This document shows, piece after piece, positions 17,501 through 26,578 of a stretch of DNA of 64,000 nt. The notes under the pieces are model-generated. The model had not been told where the DNA came from. It searched no databases and saw nothing but the letters and a program-made list of their open reading frames with translations. Source of the stretch: MPNP01 sp026709725 (GTDB lineage Bacteria > Pseudomonadota > Alphaproteobacteria > Rhodobacterales > Rhodobacteraceae); the NCBI GenBank assembly GCA_965200805.1, contig OZ241384.1, positions 2,294,001-2,358,000 of the forward strand, in the 5' to 3' direction. Numbering within the stretch: position 1 is the first letter of the stretch; every line of letters begins with the position of its first letter. Made by a program: the position numbers and the translations under genes.

Positions 17501-18910
17501 TCAGGCTGAATAGTACATCTGGTATTCGACCGGATGGGGGGTGTGCTCGAAGCTGATCACCTCTTCCCATTTGAGTTCGCAGTATCCCTCGATCTGATCA
17601 GCCGTGAAGACATTGCCGGCAAGCAGAAAGTCCATATCATCCTGCAGGCACTCAAGGGCCTGGCGGAGAGATGAACAGACCGTCGGAATGCCCTCAAGCT
17701 CTTCGGGCGGCAGATCATAGAGATTCTTGTCCATGGCCTCGCCCGGATCAATCTTGTTCCTGATCCCGTCGAGTCCGGCCATCAGGAGAGCCGAGAATCC
17801 GAGATACGGATTGGCCATCGGATCGGGGAAGCGGGCTTCCACACGCTTGGCCTTGGGACTTTCGGTCCAGGGAATCCGGACACAACCCGACCGGTTGCGG
17901 GCAGAATAGGCCCGGAGCACCGGGGCCTCAAAACCCGGGATCAACCGCTTGTAGGAGTTGGTCGAGGGGTTGGTGAAGGCATTGATCGCGCGTGCATGCT
18001 TGAGGATGCCGCCGATGTACCAGAGGCCCTCGTCGCTCAAATCAGCGTATTTGTTTCCGGCAAACAGTGGCTTGTCATCTTTCCATATGGACATGTTGAC
18101 ATGCATCCCCGACCCATTGTCACCATAGATGGGCTTGGGCATGAAGGTTGCTGACTTGCCGTAATAGTGCGCAACATTCTGCACGACATATTTGTACTTC
18201 TGCAACTGATCACCCTGGTCGACGAGGGATGAAAAGACAAGCCCCAGCTCATGCTGGCTTGCAGCAACCTCGTGATGGTGCTTGTCCACACGCATTCCCA
18301 TCTCTTTCATCGTCGTCAGCATCTCCGAGCGCATGTCCTGCCCGGAGTCCAGCGGGTTCACAGGAAAATATCCGCCCTTGACGCCCGGTCGGTGACCGGT
18401 GTTGCCGGCGGGATAATCCGTGTCAGTGTTCCATGGTGAATCGATCGCATCAACCTCAAATGAGACCTTCTGCATCTCATTGGCATACTTGACATTGTCG
18501 AAGATAAAGAATTCGGCTTCGGGACCAAAGTATGAAACGTCACCGATCTTGGTGAATTTCAGATAGCTCTCTGCCTTTTCTGCCGTGCTCCGGGGGTCCC
18601 GCTCATACGGTTCACCTGTATCCGGCTCAACCACAGAACAGTGCACACACAATGTCCGTTCTGAATAGAACGGATCAATGTAGGTGGATTTGAGGTCCGG
18701 CATGAGTTTCATGTCGGAGACCTCGATTGACTTCCAGCCGGCAATTGATGACCCATCGAACATCATGCCCTCCTCGAAGAAATCCTCGTCGGCGGCATCC
18801 GATGCCAGGGTGACATGCTGCAGTTTGCCGCGCGGGTCGGTGAAACGGAGGTCGACATAATCGATTTCCTCATCAGCAATAATCTTGCTGACATCCTTGA
18901 ATGTGCTCAT
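17501..18910 (-). CDS. glnA: Type I glutamine synthetase
   Basis: Starting at ATG 18910 (MSTFKDVSKII) gives 469 residues, the standard bacterial GSI length, with GAGGAG ten bases upstream. The product joins ammonia and glutamate using ATP in a dodecamer. Visible motifs include FDGSSIAGWKSI near 52-63, FGPEAEFFIFD with metal-binding Glu residues near 130, HHHEVAASQHELG, GDNGSGMHVNMSIWK near 260, and the adenylylation site NLYDLPPEE near 397-405. The last implies control by the GlnE adenylyltransferase. glnB lies upstream on the same strand, as is usual in alphaproteobacteria. Confidence 0.96.
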   Translation of the reverse strand: MSTFKDVSKIIADEEIDYVDLRFTDPRGKLQHVTLASDAADEDFFEEGMMFDGSSIAGWKSIEVSDMKLMPDLKSTYIDPFYSERTLCVHCSVVEPDTGEPYERDPRSTAEKAESYLKFTKIGDVSYFGPEAEFFIFDNVKYANEMQKVSFEVDAIDSPWNTDTDYPAGNTGHRPGVKGGYFPVNPLDSGQDMRSEMLTTMKEMGMRVDKHHHEVAASQHELGLVFSSLVDQGDQLQKYKYVVQNVAHYYGKSATFMPKPIYGDNGSGMHVNMSIWKDDKPLFAGNKYADLSDEGLWYIGGILKHARAINAFTNPSTNSYKRLIPGFEAPVLRAYSARNRSGCVRIPWTESPKAKRVEARFPDPMANPYLGFSALLMAGLDGIRNKIDPGEAMDKNLYDLPPEELEGIPTVCSSLRQALECLQDDMDFLLAGNVFTADQIEGYCELKWEEVISFEHTPHPVEYQMYYSA

Positions 18911-19249
18911 GATTCTCCTCTGATTGTAAACATGGTTTCTCACCTTTCACTCGAATGAGGGATCAGGGGATGGCCGCTCTTGCCAGCGGTTCGGACCCGA
19001 CCCTCAAAAAATCGGCAACCCGTCGGGTTGCCATATGACCCAGCAAGCCTCTCATCAGGCACAGCCCTGTATCAGTCAGCTGGATCCACACTGAATTCCC
19101 GATAACAACATCGAACAGGCGTTTTCCGTCCTCTCGAGATGCCCCCCGCAATCAGAAGCCGCTGGGAACCATCCGATCGTTTTCGATAGAACCGGTATCT
19201 CCTGATGAACCGGCAGGCCCGGGAGCCACTCTGCAGTCCTGGTCTGGAT
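18911..19249. other. glnB-glnA intergenic region
   Basis: These 339 bases hold no supported gene. The GAGGAG ribosome-binding site of glnA is at its edge. Short frames on both strands have no recognised product. The length leaves room for a second, glnA-specific promoter, but I found no convincing -24/-12 element. Confidence 0.5.
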
Positions 19250-19588
19250 TCAGAGTGCGTCTTCGCCCGTCTCGCCCGTACGGATGCGGACCGCCTGTTC
19301 GACATGCGAGACAAAAATCTTGCCGTCCCCGATCTTGCCGGTGCCGGCGGACTTGACGATGGCTTCGATGGCAGAGTCAGCCAATGCATCGGCCAGCACA
19401 ATTTCCATTTTGACTTTTGGCAGAAAATCAACGGTGTATTCGGCCCCACGATACAACTCCGTATGGCCTTTTTGGCGGCCAAACCCCTTGACTTCGGTCA
19501 CAGAAAGCCCCTGAATGCCGATTTCCTGCAGGGCCTCCTTGACCTCATCAAGCTTGAAAGGCTTGATGATCGCTGTAATTTTCTTCAT
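19250..19588 (-). CDS. glnB: Nitrogen regulatory protein P-II
   Basis: Starting at ATG 19588 (MKKITAIIKPFKLDEVKEAL) gives 112 residues, the canonical PII length. The T-loop is intact: GRQKGHTELYRGAEYTVDFLPK, with the uridylylated tyrosine at position 51 (RGAEY). The B- and C-loop motifs TGKIGDGKIFV and VRIRTGETGEDAL are also present. PII senses 2-oxoglutarate, ATP/ADP and, through GlnD, glutamine, and controls GlnE, NtrB and transporters. It precedes glnA and is divergent from nnr, a common alphaproteobacterial arrangement. Confidence 0.96.
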   Translation of the reverse strand: MKKITAIIKPFKLDEVKEALQEIGIQGLSVTEVKGFGRQKGHTELYRGAEYTVDFLPKVKMEIVLADALADSAIEAIVKSAGTGKIGDGKIFVSHVEQAVRIRTGETGEDAL

Positions 19589-19764
19589 GTCTGTACTCCA
19601 GTAGTTCAACAGTTGGCGGGCGTCACAACCACAACCGGAACACGAGCGTTCTGTATTGAGAGACGCAGGCGTTCACACTCACACCCATTGCTGTGCCAGA
19701 CAAGCCAAAAGGTGTTAATGTCGCATGTGACTACGGGACTGTCTTGTAGCATGGGGACATTCTG

Positions 19765-21312
19765 ATGACAAGTATCTTTACCGCGGCCCAGATGACGCAT
19801 CTGGAATCGATCCATGTCGCTGCAGGAAAGAACACATGGACAGGGTTGATGGATCGTGCCGCCATTGCGGTGGTGGATGCGCTCCGTGAACGGTTTGCCG
19901 ACGGACTGCCGGAACGGGCTCACGTGCTCTGTGGGCCGGGCAATAATGGCGGTGACGGCTACGGGATCGCGTCCTCCCTCCATGACCTGAATCTGGCTGT
20001 CCATCTCTGGCACTACGGATCTGCCGATGCATGTTCTGAATCGGCCAGAATCATGCAGGGCCGCTGGAAGAAGCGCGGCCCGGTGAAGCCGCTTGCGTCA
20101 CTTGAAGCCGGAACAGTCAGTCCGGGCGACCTCGTCATCGATGCCGTCTTTGGAATTGGCCTCAACAAACCGATCGCGGACGATCTGCACGGGATCTTGA
20201 TGGCGCTCCCGACCGATTGCCACCGGGTGGCCGTCGACATCCTCTCGGGAATCAATGCCGATACAGGCGCCTATCTCGGTCCCGGGGGGCGGGAGTCCCC
20301 ACGCCCGTTTCATCTGACCATTACATTTGAGGGCATGAAACCCGGCCATGTCCTGGGCGTCGGTGCGGTCCTCTCGGGCTCTGTGCAGACGGTCTCGATC
20401 GGTCTTGAGGAGGAATGTGCGACGATTCTGAAGTCCGGGGACCTGTCCCTGCGCCTTCTCAATGATGCGGCGTTGCCATGGCAGCAGCATCTTTTCAAGA
20501 ATCCGCTGAACCACAAGTATGACCACGGCCACGTCCTGGTTCTGGCGGGTGGCGGTCCCACCCCTTCCTGCGGGCAGGGCGGGGCCGCCCGCCTGGCCGC
20601 CGGTGCGGCCCTGCGCGTGGGTGCAGGACTTGTCACGCTGGGGGCGCATCATGCAGCACTGGCCGATCACGCCGTCCGGCGCAACGCGCTCATGCTTGTC
20701 CCGATCTCCAACGAGGATGACCTGGCGGCATTTCTCGCTGATGACCGCATCAACGCCGTCGTTGCGGGTCCGGGATTCGGCAGGGGCAGGAGAACGCGCA
20801 CCCTTGTTCAAAAACTCCTGTCTCTCAATCGCAAGGCGGTCCTTGACGCTGATGCCCTGACATCCTTTGCCGGGCGGCCACAGGAATTGACCGGTCAGTT
20901 GAATGGAGAGATCGTGCTGACACCGCATGAGGGCGAGTTTCGCCGGATATTCCCCGGCTATCTTGAGGAGGCTGATTCGCGCAACGGGGCTGTGCAGTCT
21001 GCGGCCGAAACCAGCAGGGCGACAGTCGTTCTCAAGGGGCAGGATACACTGATTGCCAGTCCGGGACGAACGGCATCTGTGGCCTTTCCCCGCAACCGGA
21101 TGCGATCTGCCTGGCTGGCGACCGCCGGTTCCGGTGATGTTCTGGCAGGTCTTGTCGGCGGTTTCATGGCGCGGGGCGCTGATGCCCATACGGCGGCGTG
21201 CATGGCCGTCCAGATTCATCATGATGCCGCCGCTGTCTTTGGGCCGGGCTTGACGGCTGATGATCTTGACGGTGCCCTTGCAAAAGCGATCGCTGACCGG
21301 TGCCGGATGTAA
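19765..21312 (+). CDS. nnr: Bifunctional NAD(P)HX epimerase / dehydratase
   Basis: The 515-residue protein fuses two repair activities. The N-terminal YjeF_N domain (epimerase) has LCGPGNNGGDGYGIA near 54-66 and IDAVFGIGLNKPI near 122-134. The C-terminal ADP-dependent dehydratase domain (ribokinase-like) has LVLAGGGPTPSCGQGGAARLA, VVAGPGFG, LTPHEGEFRRIF and TAGSGDVLAGLVGGF near 455-470. Together they repair hydrated NADH and NADPH in the cytoplasm. It is divergent from glnB. Confidence 0.94.
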   Translation: MTSIFTAAQMTHLESIHVAAGKNTWTGLMDRAAIAVVDALRERFADGLPERAHVLCGPGNNGGDGYGIASSLHDLNLAVHLWHYGSADACSESARIMQGRWKKRGPVKPLASLEAGTVSPGDLVIDAVFGIGLNKPIADDLHGILMALPTDCHRVAVDILSGINADTGAYLGPGGRESPRPFHLTITFEGMKPGHVLGVGAVLSGSVQTVSIGLEEECATILKSGDLSLRLLNDAALPWQQHLFKNPLNHKYDHGHVLVLAGGGPTPSCGQGGAARLAAGAALRVGAGLVTLGAHHAALADHAVRRNALMLVPISNEDDLAAFLADDRINAVVAGPGFGRGRRTRTLVQKLLSLNRKAVLDADALTSFAGRPQELTGQLNGEIVLTPHEGEFRRIFPGYLEEADSRNGAVQSAAETSRATVVLKGQDTLIASPGRTASVAFPRNRMRSAWLATAGSGDVLAGLVGGFMARGADAHTAACMAVQIHHDAAAVFGPGLTADDLDGALAKAIADRCRM

Positions 21313-21455
21313 GCCCGGCCCGTGCTCATCTCCGGTGCCCGGGAGCCGATTGTGTGGGTGGTAATTCTGGAATGATTGCCATAGTGAGGTGCGGCTGCAA
21401 GGCGCGGTTATTGTGTTGTCCTGAGGTTGCCCAAGGGCCTTGAGGAGCCGAATTT

Positions 21456-21540
21456 GCGGGTGTGGCGGAACTGGTAGACGCACCAGATTTAGGATCTGGC
21501 GCCTCTTGGCGTGGGGGTTCAAGTCCCTCCACCCGCACCA
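21456..21540 (+). tRNA. tRNA-Leu (anticodon TAG)
   Basis: The 85-nt gene starts GCGGGTG and ends CACCCGC plus an encoded ACCA, giving a perfect 7-bp acceptor stem. The anticodon stem-loop CCAGATTTAGGATCTGG presents TAG. A class II variable arm (CGCCTCTTGGCG) and a T arm with GGTTCAAGTCC follow. It lies 23 bp upstream of tig, a frequent alphaproteobacterial neighbourhood. Confidence 0.97.
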
Positions 21541-21563
21541 AAGACAAGGAGGAAAGAATCCCG

Positions 21564-23024
21564 GTGACAGAGCCATTGGAAATGAAGGCATCCAAGAATG
21601 TGGAGATCACAGAAATCGTCTATGAAGGCCTTAAGCGTGAGTGGCGGCTCACCCTTGATGCGGATGCCATTGACGCAGAGGTTGACAGTCGACTTGCGCA
21701 GTTGCAATCCAGTGCGAACCTGCCGGGCTTCCGCAAGGGCAGGGCGCCCATTCATATTCTCAGACAACGGGAGGGGGGCCGGATCCGTGATGAGACCAAG
21801 GCAAGGACGATCATGGATGCCGCCCGGGCACAGGTCAGGCAGGAGGGCCCGCCTGTTCGGAATCCGCAGTTGAAGCCGGTCGATGATGAAGACAGTCTGG
21901 CCTATACACTCTCATTTGAGAAGATGCCCGAGATTCCCGACCTGGATTTCAACTCGGCCACCCTGATCCGGTATAAGGTTGACCCCGAAAAGAACTATGA
22001 AGCGATGGTCAAGTTCATTCTTGAGAAACTTTTTGGAGCGGATGCGCGGCATGAACATCTTCCTGTTGGTGACAAGGCTTCCCAGGACAGGATCACGGCG
22101 AAAGGGGACTGGTTGGCACTCACCGGGACGCGAAAATCAAAGTCACATCACCAGGTTCTGTCGCACCCGATCGAAATCATTGCCGGCCAGGATCTCGATT
22201 CGCTGCCATCTGACAGGACAATCGGTCTGAAACAGGGCGACGCCATCACATTCGAGGCTGAGAGCACTGTCACGGGCATGTCAGGCGGCGAGACAACCGC
22301 TGAACACTTCACCTATGATCTCGAGGTCCTTCGGGTCATGCCCCCGCTGGGACTGAGTGGTGAAAACAGCATGTTTGCGGACATGGAGGAGGCAGAGCGC
22401 AGAACCACGTATGATCACTTTTTGAAAATGGCAATCAAGAGCACGGATCAGTTCTGTAAACAGTTGCTGGAAGACCAAATTGCCAAATTCATCACCAAGA
22501 ATTGCACCTTTGCCCTGCCTCCCGAGTATCGCAGGGACCTGCTGACAGATGTTCACTCTGCAAAAGTTCAGGAAATGGATGCAACAGATGAAGACATCGA
22601 TGGCGACGATGGGAATTCGGCGGACGGGAGTGAGGGTCACGCTCCCGATCCCGAGAAGGCTCTCTCAGAGTCTGAGGTATCTGCAATCGACGATCATCTT
22701 CGCTATGAATTGTACCGGAAGAACTATCTCGAACAGTACAATCTGTATCCTGCGCAAAGCGAAGTTGACGCAATCACGAAAGATGTCGACGGTGATGACC
22801 GCGAATCCGAAGAGAAAATGACCGAAGCCTATTATCAACTGTGCTGGGACCATTTCTTTGAACATCTTCAGAGACGATGCCTGATACAGGACAAATTTGT
22901 AACATTTGATGAGTTGCGGGGTCTTGCTCAAGGTCATGACGGGGGATCAGGTATTGACAGCTGGGCGTGGTCTCCGATTGAGAGGAATGGAGAAATGAAT
23001 GAACACCCTGATACCAACAGTTGA
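21564..23024 (+). CDS. tig: Trigger factor, ribosome-associated chaperone / peptidyl-prolyl isomerase
   Basis: I chose GTG 21564, preceded by AAGGAGG; a longer frame would run through the tRNA. The 486-residue protein has the ribosome-binding domain ending in LPGFRKGRAPIHIL (the FRK signature, about residues 55-68). A divergent FKBP-like domain follows around residues 160-260 (ITAKGDWLAL to TYDLEVLRVM), then a helical C-terminal domain. It is about 40-50 residues longer than typical because of two acidic stretches (DATDEDIDGDDGNS and DVDGDDRESEE) in the C-terminal domain. Trigger factor binds nascent chains at the ribosome exit. Its 3' end overlaps clpP by 26 bp. Confidence 0.9.
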   Translation: MTEPLEMKASKNVEITEIVYEGLKREWRLTLDADAIDAEVDSRLAQLQSSANLPGFRKGRAPIHILRQREGGRIRDETKARTIMDAARAQVRQEGPPVRNPQLKPVDDEDSLAYTLSFEKMPEIPDLDFNSATLIRYKVDPEKNYEAMVKFILEKLFGADARHEHLPVGDKASQDRITAKGDWLALTGTRKSKSHHQVLSHPIEIIAGQDLDSLPSDRTIGLKQGDAITFEAESTVTGMSGGETTAEHFTYDLEVLRVMPPLGLSGENSMFADMEEAERRTTYDHFLKMAIKSTDQFCKQLLEDQIAKFITKNCTFALPPEYRRDLLTDVHSAKVQEMDATDEDIDGDDGNSADGSEGHAPDPEKALSESEVSAIDDHLRYELYRKNYLEQYNLYPAQSEVDAITKDVDGDDRESEEKMTEAYYQLCWDHFFEHLQRRCLIQDKFVTFDELRGLAQGHDGGSGIDSWAWSPIERNGEMNEHPDTNS

Positions 23025-23604
23025 TGAACAGACACCGCGGGGTGAACGGCGGTATGATATCTTCTCCCGCCTGCTCAAGGATCGCATCGTCTTTGTCTGC
23101 GGTGAAATCAATGAGCAGGTGTCAATGCTGGCGGTGGCCCAGATGCTCTTCCTTGAGTCGGAAAACCCCAAAAAGGAAATCGCAATGTATATCAACAGCC
23201 CGGGTGGTGAAGTCGATTCGGGGTTGGCGATCTATGATGCCATGCAGTACATCTCGCCACCTGTCTCCACACTGGCCTTTGGCCGCGCCGCGTCCATGGG
23301 GGCCGTGCTGCTCGCCGGTGGCGCTGAGGGCAAGCGGTACGCGCTTCCGAACTGCTCCATCATGATCCATCAGTCCTTCGGCGGATTTCGGGGCCGCTTC
23401 AGCGATGTCACCATCCATTATGACCAAATGAAGGAGCGTGAAGAGTCCATGTACGCCATACTCGCACGCCACACCCGAAAGACCGCAGCCGCTGTCAGGA
23501 AAGCCGTCAAGGCCGGTGACAACTACATGACTCCGGCCCAGGCTCTCGACTGGGGTCTTGTTGATCACATCGTTGATCAGCGCCCGGATGCATCAGAAAA
23601 ATGA
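22999..23604 (+). CDS. clpP: ATP-dependent Clp protease proteolytic subunit
   Basis: The 201-residue protein starts MNTLIPTVDEQTPRGERRYDIFSRLLKDRI, with the ClpP N-terminal signature. The catalytic triad is visible: Ser99 in GRAASMGAVLLAGG, His124 in IMIHQSFGG, and Asp174 in AGDNYMTPAQALDWGLVDHIV. ClpP forms a double heptamer that degrades proteins fed by ClpX or ClpA. The start codon lies inside the end of tig, implying translational coupling. clpX follows but is separated by about 800 bp. Confidence 0.96.
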   Translation: MNTLIPTVDEQTPRGERRYDIFSRLLKDRIVFVCGEINEQVSMLAVAQMLFLESENPKKEIAMYINSPGGEVDSGLAIYDAMQYISPPVSTLAFGRAASMGAVLLAGGAEGKRYALPNCSIMIHQSFGGFRGRFSDVTIHYDQMKEREESMYAILARHTRKTAAAVRKAVKAGDNYMTPAQALDWGLVDHIVDQRPDASEK

Positions 23605-23924
23605 AGGGTTGATGCATACGGCAAGTGCTGCCCGCGCTCCTGACTCGATGACCCCCCGGTTCTCTTTGGGCGTGGCCAAAGCCGTGATGCCTTGGCCATG
23701 ATGCCCTGCGGCTGATTCCCGGATCCAGTCCCCATCCGTCTCCGATTCTCCCGGGTATCCGTGATTCGATTCAGATCAGGGAGTCCATTCCAATCAGAGA
23801 GTTCCTCTCTATCTGATCCGTTGGGGCATGCCGTAAGGATGAGGTCAGAGGACCGTTTCAGCAAGGAGCCTGGTGCCAGCCCCGGACCCAATGGGGTGAC
23901 CGTGTCCACCCGGTGGCGTCATGG

Positions 23925-24085
23925 CCCGGGCGGCGGTGCGGACCCGTGTCGCGGCGAACCATTCGGGAAACAGGGCGGATTTCGCCGGATCGCCGACTGA
24001 AACCCGATGTGATGTTTACGGATTGAAGATGATCAGTGACTTGCAGATTTCCGAGTCCACCATACGGGGATCACACTCCAGCATC
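23925..24085 (-). repeat. Dispersed repeat family, degenerate left half in reverse orientation
   Basis: The right edge reads TGCAGATTTCCGAGT, then CCACCATACGGGGATCACACTCC. This is the reverse complement of the family left terminus with a few changes. Further in, CGAACCATTCGGGAAACAGGG and CGGATCGCCGACTGA correspond to the CCCGAATG and ATCAGCGATCC blocks of complete copies. The matching other half is not adjacent in the expected orientation. Confidence 0.6.
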
Positions 24086-24109
24086 CCCAATCGGCGACCG
24101 AATGGCCTG

Positions 24110-24258
24110 AATCCGCGGCGGGCCCATCTCTCCCGGATTCCCGCTCCGCTGCGCCCACGCGTCCTCCATTTGGTTCAGCACCGGGACGGTTTTCGTGCCG
24201 GGAATTGGGGTTTGTCGGAAAATGTCAATAAAAGTCGGATATATGAGAATCGTGGCCG
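24110..24258 (+). repeat. Dispersed repeat family, degenerate right half
   Basis: The terminal part reads TGTCAATAAAAGTCGG, then ATATATGAGAATCGTGGCC. It aligns with the family end TGTCAAGAAAAGTCAGCC followed by ATAGGAGAATCACTCCC, with several substitutions. The upstream portion is only loosely similar. With the inverted left half just before it, this suggests an old rearranged insertion. Confidence 0.5.
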
Positions 24259-24402
24259 GTCAATTGGATCAGTTTTGCAATCCTGTGAATTCCGGTTATG
24301 GGGTGGGTTGGGCGAAAAGACAAAGAGCGGAGATCGTCCCAATGCGCGCTTGAGTGCTCCGTGTGGCGTCAATCACGGCCTCAGAAAAATGGAGGCAGGG
24401 TC

Positions 24403-25665
24403 ATGACAGACAAGACCAGGAAACCAAAAAACGAACTGGTCTGCTCCTTCTGCGGCAAGGGGCAGAAGGAGGTTCGCAAACTGATTGCCGGACCCAACGT
24501 GTATATGTGCGATGAGTGTGTTGATCTCTCGGTTGAAATCATTCGCCAGGAGACTGACAAGGATGAAACGAAATCACGCGCACAAATTCTGCCGCCCCAG
24601 GAAATCTATCGGGTCCTTGACGACTTCGTCGTTGGGCAGGAGCGTGCCAAGAAGATACTCGCAGTGGCCGTCTACAACCACTACAAACGTCTGGTTGCGC
24701 CGGAGATTGACAACTCGGTCGAACTGGCAAAATCCAATATCCTGCTCATCGGACCGACAGGGTGCGGCAAGACATTGCTCGCGCAAACGCTGGCCCGGAT
24801 TCTGGATGTCCCGTTCACCATGGCGGATGCAACGACCCTGACCGAGGCCGGGTATGTAGGTGAGGATGTTGAAAACATCATCCTCAAACTGCTGCAGACG
24901 ACCGAGTACAATGTTGAACGGGCTGAGCACGGAATCGTCTATATTGACGAACTCGACAAGATCACGCGCAAGACAAGCAACCCTTCGATCACAAGAGATG
25001 TGAGCGGTGAGGGTGTCCAGCAGGCCCTGCTCAAGATCATGGAGGGATCGATTGCATCTGTCCCCCCGCGCGGCGGACGCAAGCACCCGCAGCAGGAATG
25101 CCTCCAGGTTGATACCACCAATATCCTGTTTATTTGCGGTGGCGCCTTTTCCGGTCTTGAGAAAGTCATCCAGCAACGGCGACGGCCGGCATCAATCGGT
25201 TTTGGAGCTGAGGTCCTTGATGCCGAGGAGGCTGGCATCGGTGATCTGTTGGTTGATGTCGAGCCCGAGGATTTGATGAAGTATGGCCTTATCCCGGAAT
25301 TTGTCGGCCGCCTGCCGGTCGTCGCAACCCTTGATGAGCTGGGCGTGGAGGGCCTTGAGCGGGTCCTCACGGAACCAAAGAATGCGCTCGTCAAGCAGTT
25401 CCAGACTCTCTTTGGTCTTGATGGCGTGAAGCTGACCTTCACCGAATCGGCCATCAAGGCCATCGCCGAGAAAGCGCGGGATCTCAAGACGGGTGCACGC
25501 GGCTTGCGGTCGATTTTAGAGAATATCCTGCTTGATGTGATGTTCGAGATGCCGCTGATCGAATCGCTTGATGAGGTGATCGTCAGCGACGAGGTTGTCA
25601 AGAATGATGCCAAGCCACTCCTTGTCCATTCCGACCTCAAGTCGGATGCCGGTGCAGCATCCTGA
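24403..25665 (+). CDS. clpX: ATP-dependent Clp protease ATP-binding subunit
   Basis: Starting at ATG 24403, seven bases after GGAGG, gives 420 residues, the usual ClpX length. The zinc-binding domain has CSFC (Cys14, Cys17) and CDEC (Cys36, Cys39). AAA+ motifs follow: Walker A GPTGCGKT near 117-124, Walker B IVYIDELDKI near 180, the pore loop GYVGEDVENI, the IGF loop RPASIGFGAEV, and sensor-2 TGARGLRSILE. ClpX unfolds substrates and threads them into ClpP. The longer upstream frame lacks similarity and is discounted. Confidence 0.97.
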   Translation: MTDKTRKPKNELVCSFCGKGQKEVRKLIAGPNVYMCDECVDLSVEIIRQETDKDETKSRAQILPPQEIYRVLDDFVVGQERAKKILAVAVYNHYKRLVAPEIDNSVELAKSNILLIGPTGCGKTLLAQTLARILDVPFTMADATTLTEAGYVGEDVENIILKLLQTTEYNVERAEHGIVYIDELDKITRKTSNPSITRDVSGEGVQQALLKIMEGSIASVPPRGGRKHPQQECLQVDTTNILFICGGAFSGLEKVIQQRRRPASIGFGAEVLDAEEAGIGDLLVDVEPEDLMKYGLIPEFVGRLPVVATLDELGVEGLERVLTEPKNALVKQFQTLFGLDGVKLTFTESAIKAIAEKARDLKTGARGLRSILENILLDVMFEMPLIESLDEVIVSDEVVKNDAKPLLVHSDLKSDAGAAS

Positions 25666-25734
25666 TGCACAGACAGCCGGAATTGTGCAAGTGAGCAGGA
25701 GTCGGTCATTGGCACCGGAGGATGCACGGATAGA

Positions 25735-26130
25735 GTGATAAAACTTGTCAAACATATGATAACCTGGTGGGATTCCCAGACATTGGGAACCCGGATATTT
25801 ACATGGTTGCGCGGGGTTCGTGTCGGTGAGGATGAGGATGGCAACATCTACTATTCGACTGCGGACGGGCAACGGCGCTGGGTGATCTACAATGGACCCA
25901 TTGAAGCCAGCCGGGTCTCGCCCGAGTGGCATGGCTGGCTGCACCATACATTTGCCAATCCACCCTCGGACGATCCGCTGCCCCGCTACACATGGCAGGC
26001 TCCGCATGTGGAAAATCTGACGGGAACCGAGGGTGCCTACGTTCCTCCGGGGTCTCTGCGCAATCCGGAGCGGCGCCGGCGTGCCGATTACGAGGCCTGG
26101 GATCCCGATGCAGAAGGTGGTGCAGGGTGA
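25735..26130 (+). CDS. NADH:ubiquinone oxidoreductase accessory subunit, NDUFA12 family
   Basis: The 131-residue protein carries the NDUFA12/B17.2 pattern: TWWDSQTLGTRIFTWLRGVRVGEDEDGNIYY at the start, then RRWVIYNGPIEASRVSPEWHGWLHHTFANPP, and a C-terminal region with PHVENLTGTEGAYVPPGSL. It is a supernumerary complex I subunit shared by mitochondria and alphaproteobacteria, and so a useful lineage marker. The start is GTG 25735; an ATG a few codons in is also possible. It overlaps the next gene by 4 bp. Confidence 0.92.
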   Translation: MIKLVKHMITWWDSQTLGTRIFTWLRGVRVGEDEDGNIYYSTADGQRRWVIYNGPIEASRVSPEWHGWLHHTFANPPSDDPLPRYTWQAPHVENLTGTEGAYVPPGSLRNPERRRRADYEAWDPDAEGGAG

Positions 26131-26561
26131 CAGAAAGTCGAATCGAAGCCCTGATCGGCGTTGCGGTTCTGATCGCTGCTGCCACTTTTCTATCGATGAT
26201 GCTCCGCGTCTCCCCCGAGCATTCGGGTGATGGGACCTATGCGTTGGTTGCCGAGTTCACCTCGGCGCAGGGAATCTCTGTCGGGACAGAAGTCCGCATG
26301 GCCGGCATCATCATCGGTTCGGTCCGCGGGATGAGCATCAACACCCAGACCTACAAGGCGGATGTGACAATGGAGATCACCGATGGCATTGAGATTTTTG
26401 AGGACAGCGTGGTCAAGGTCAGCAGCAATGGCCTGCTCGGCGATGCCTATATCAGCATCCAGCAGGGCATAATTCCGATCGCCCTTGAGAGCGGGGACCG
26501 GATCGTTGACACCCAGGGTCGCATTGACCTCATCGATGCGCTTGTCGAGTTTGTCAACTGA
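26127..26561 (+). CDS. mlaD: MlaD-family lipid-transfer protein (outer-membrane asymmetry)
   Basis: Starting at GTG 26127, inside the NDUFA12 stop, gives 144 residues. An N-terminal membrane anchor (ALIGVAVLIAAATFLSMML) is followed by one MCE domain: YALVAEFTSAQGISVGTEVRMAGIIIGSV, then KADVTMEI, VKVSSNGLLGDAYISIQQG. MlaD anchors in the inner membrane and forms a hexameric ring with the MlaFEB ABC complex that moves phospholipids. No mlaE/mlaF are nearby here; placement after NDUFA12 is seen in other alphaproteobacteria (from memory). Confidence 0.9.
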   Translation: MTESRIEALIGVAVLIAAATFLSMMLRVSPEHSGDGTYALVAEFTSAQGISVGTEVRMAGIIIGSVRGMSINTQTYKADVTMEITDGIEIFEDSVVKVSSNGLLGDAYISIQQGIIPIALESGDRIVDTQGRIDLIDALVEFVN

Positions 26562-26578
26562 CGGTCGATGACACGGAG

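Larger units (their letters stand above)
23605..24402. other. clpP-clpX spacer with degenerate repeat halves
   Basis: No gene is supported in these 798 bases. Positions 23605-23920 show only short imperfect hairpins, such as around 23775-23822. The remainder carries two degraded halves of the dispersed repeat, listed separately, and the clpX ribosome-binding site GGAGG at 24391. In most related genomes clpP and clpX are much closer, so this gap looks expanded by repeat insertion (inference). Confidence 0.55.

Noticed and set aside
19680..19720. A possible sigma-54 promoter upstream of glnB (TGGCAC on the minus strand)
   Set aside because: The -12 TTGC element is not at the required distance, so the match is incomplete.
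21462..21563. Trigger factor start at GTG 21462
   Set aside because: This start lies inside tRNA-Leu(TAG); the GTG at 21564 has an AAGGAGG ribosome-binding site and fits the family.
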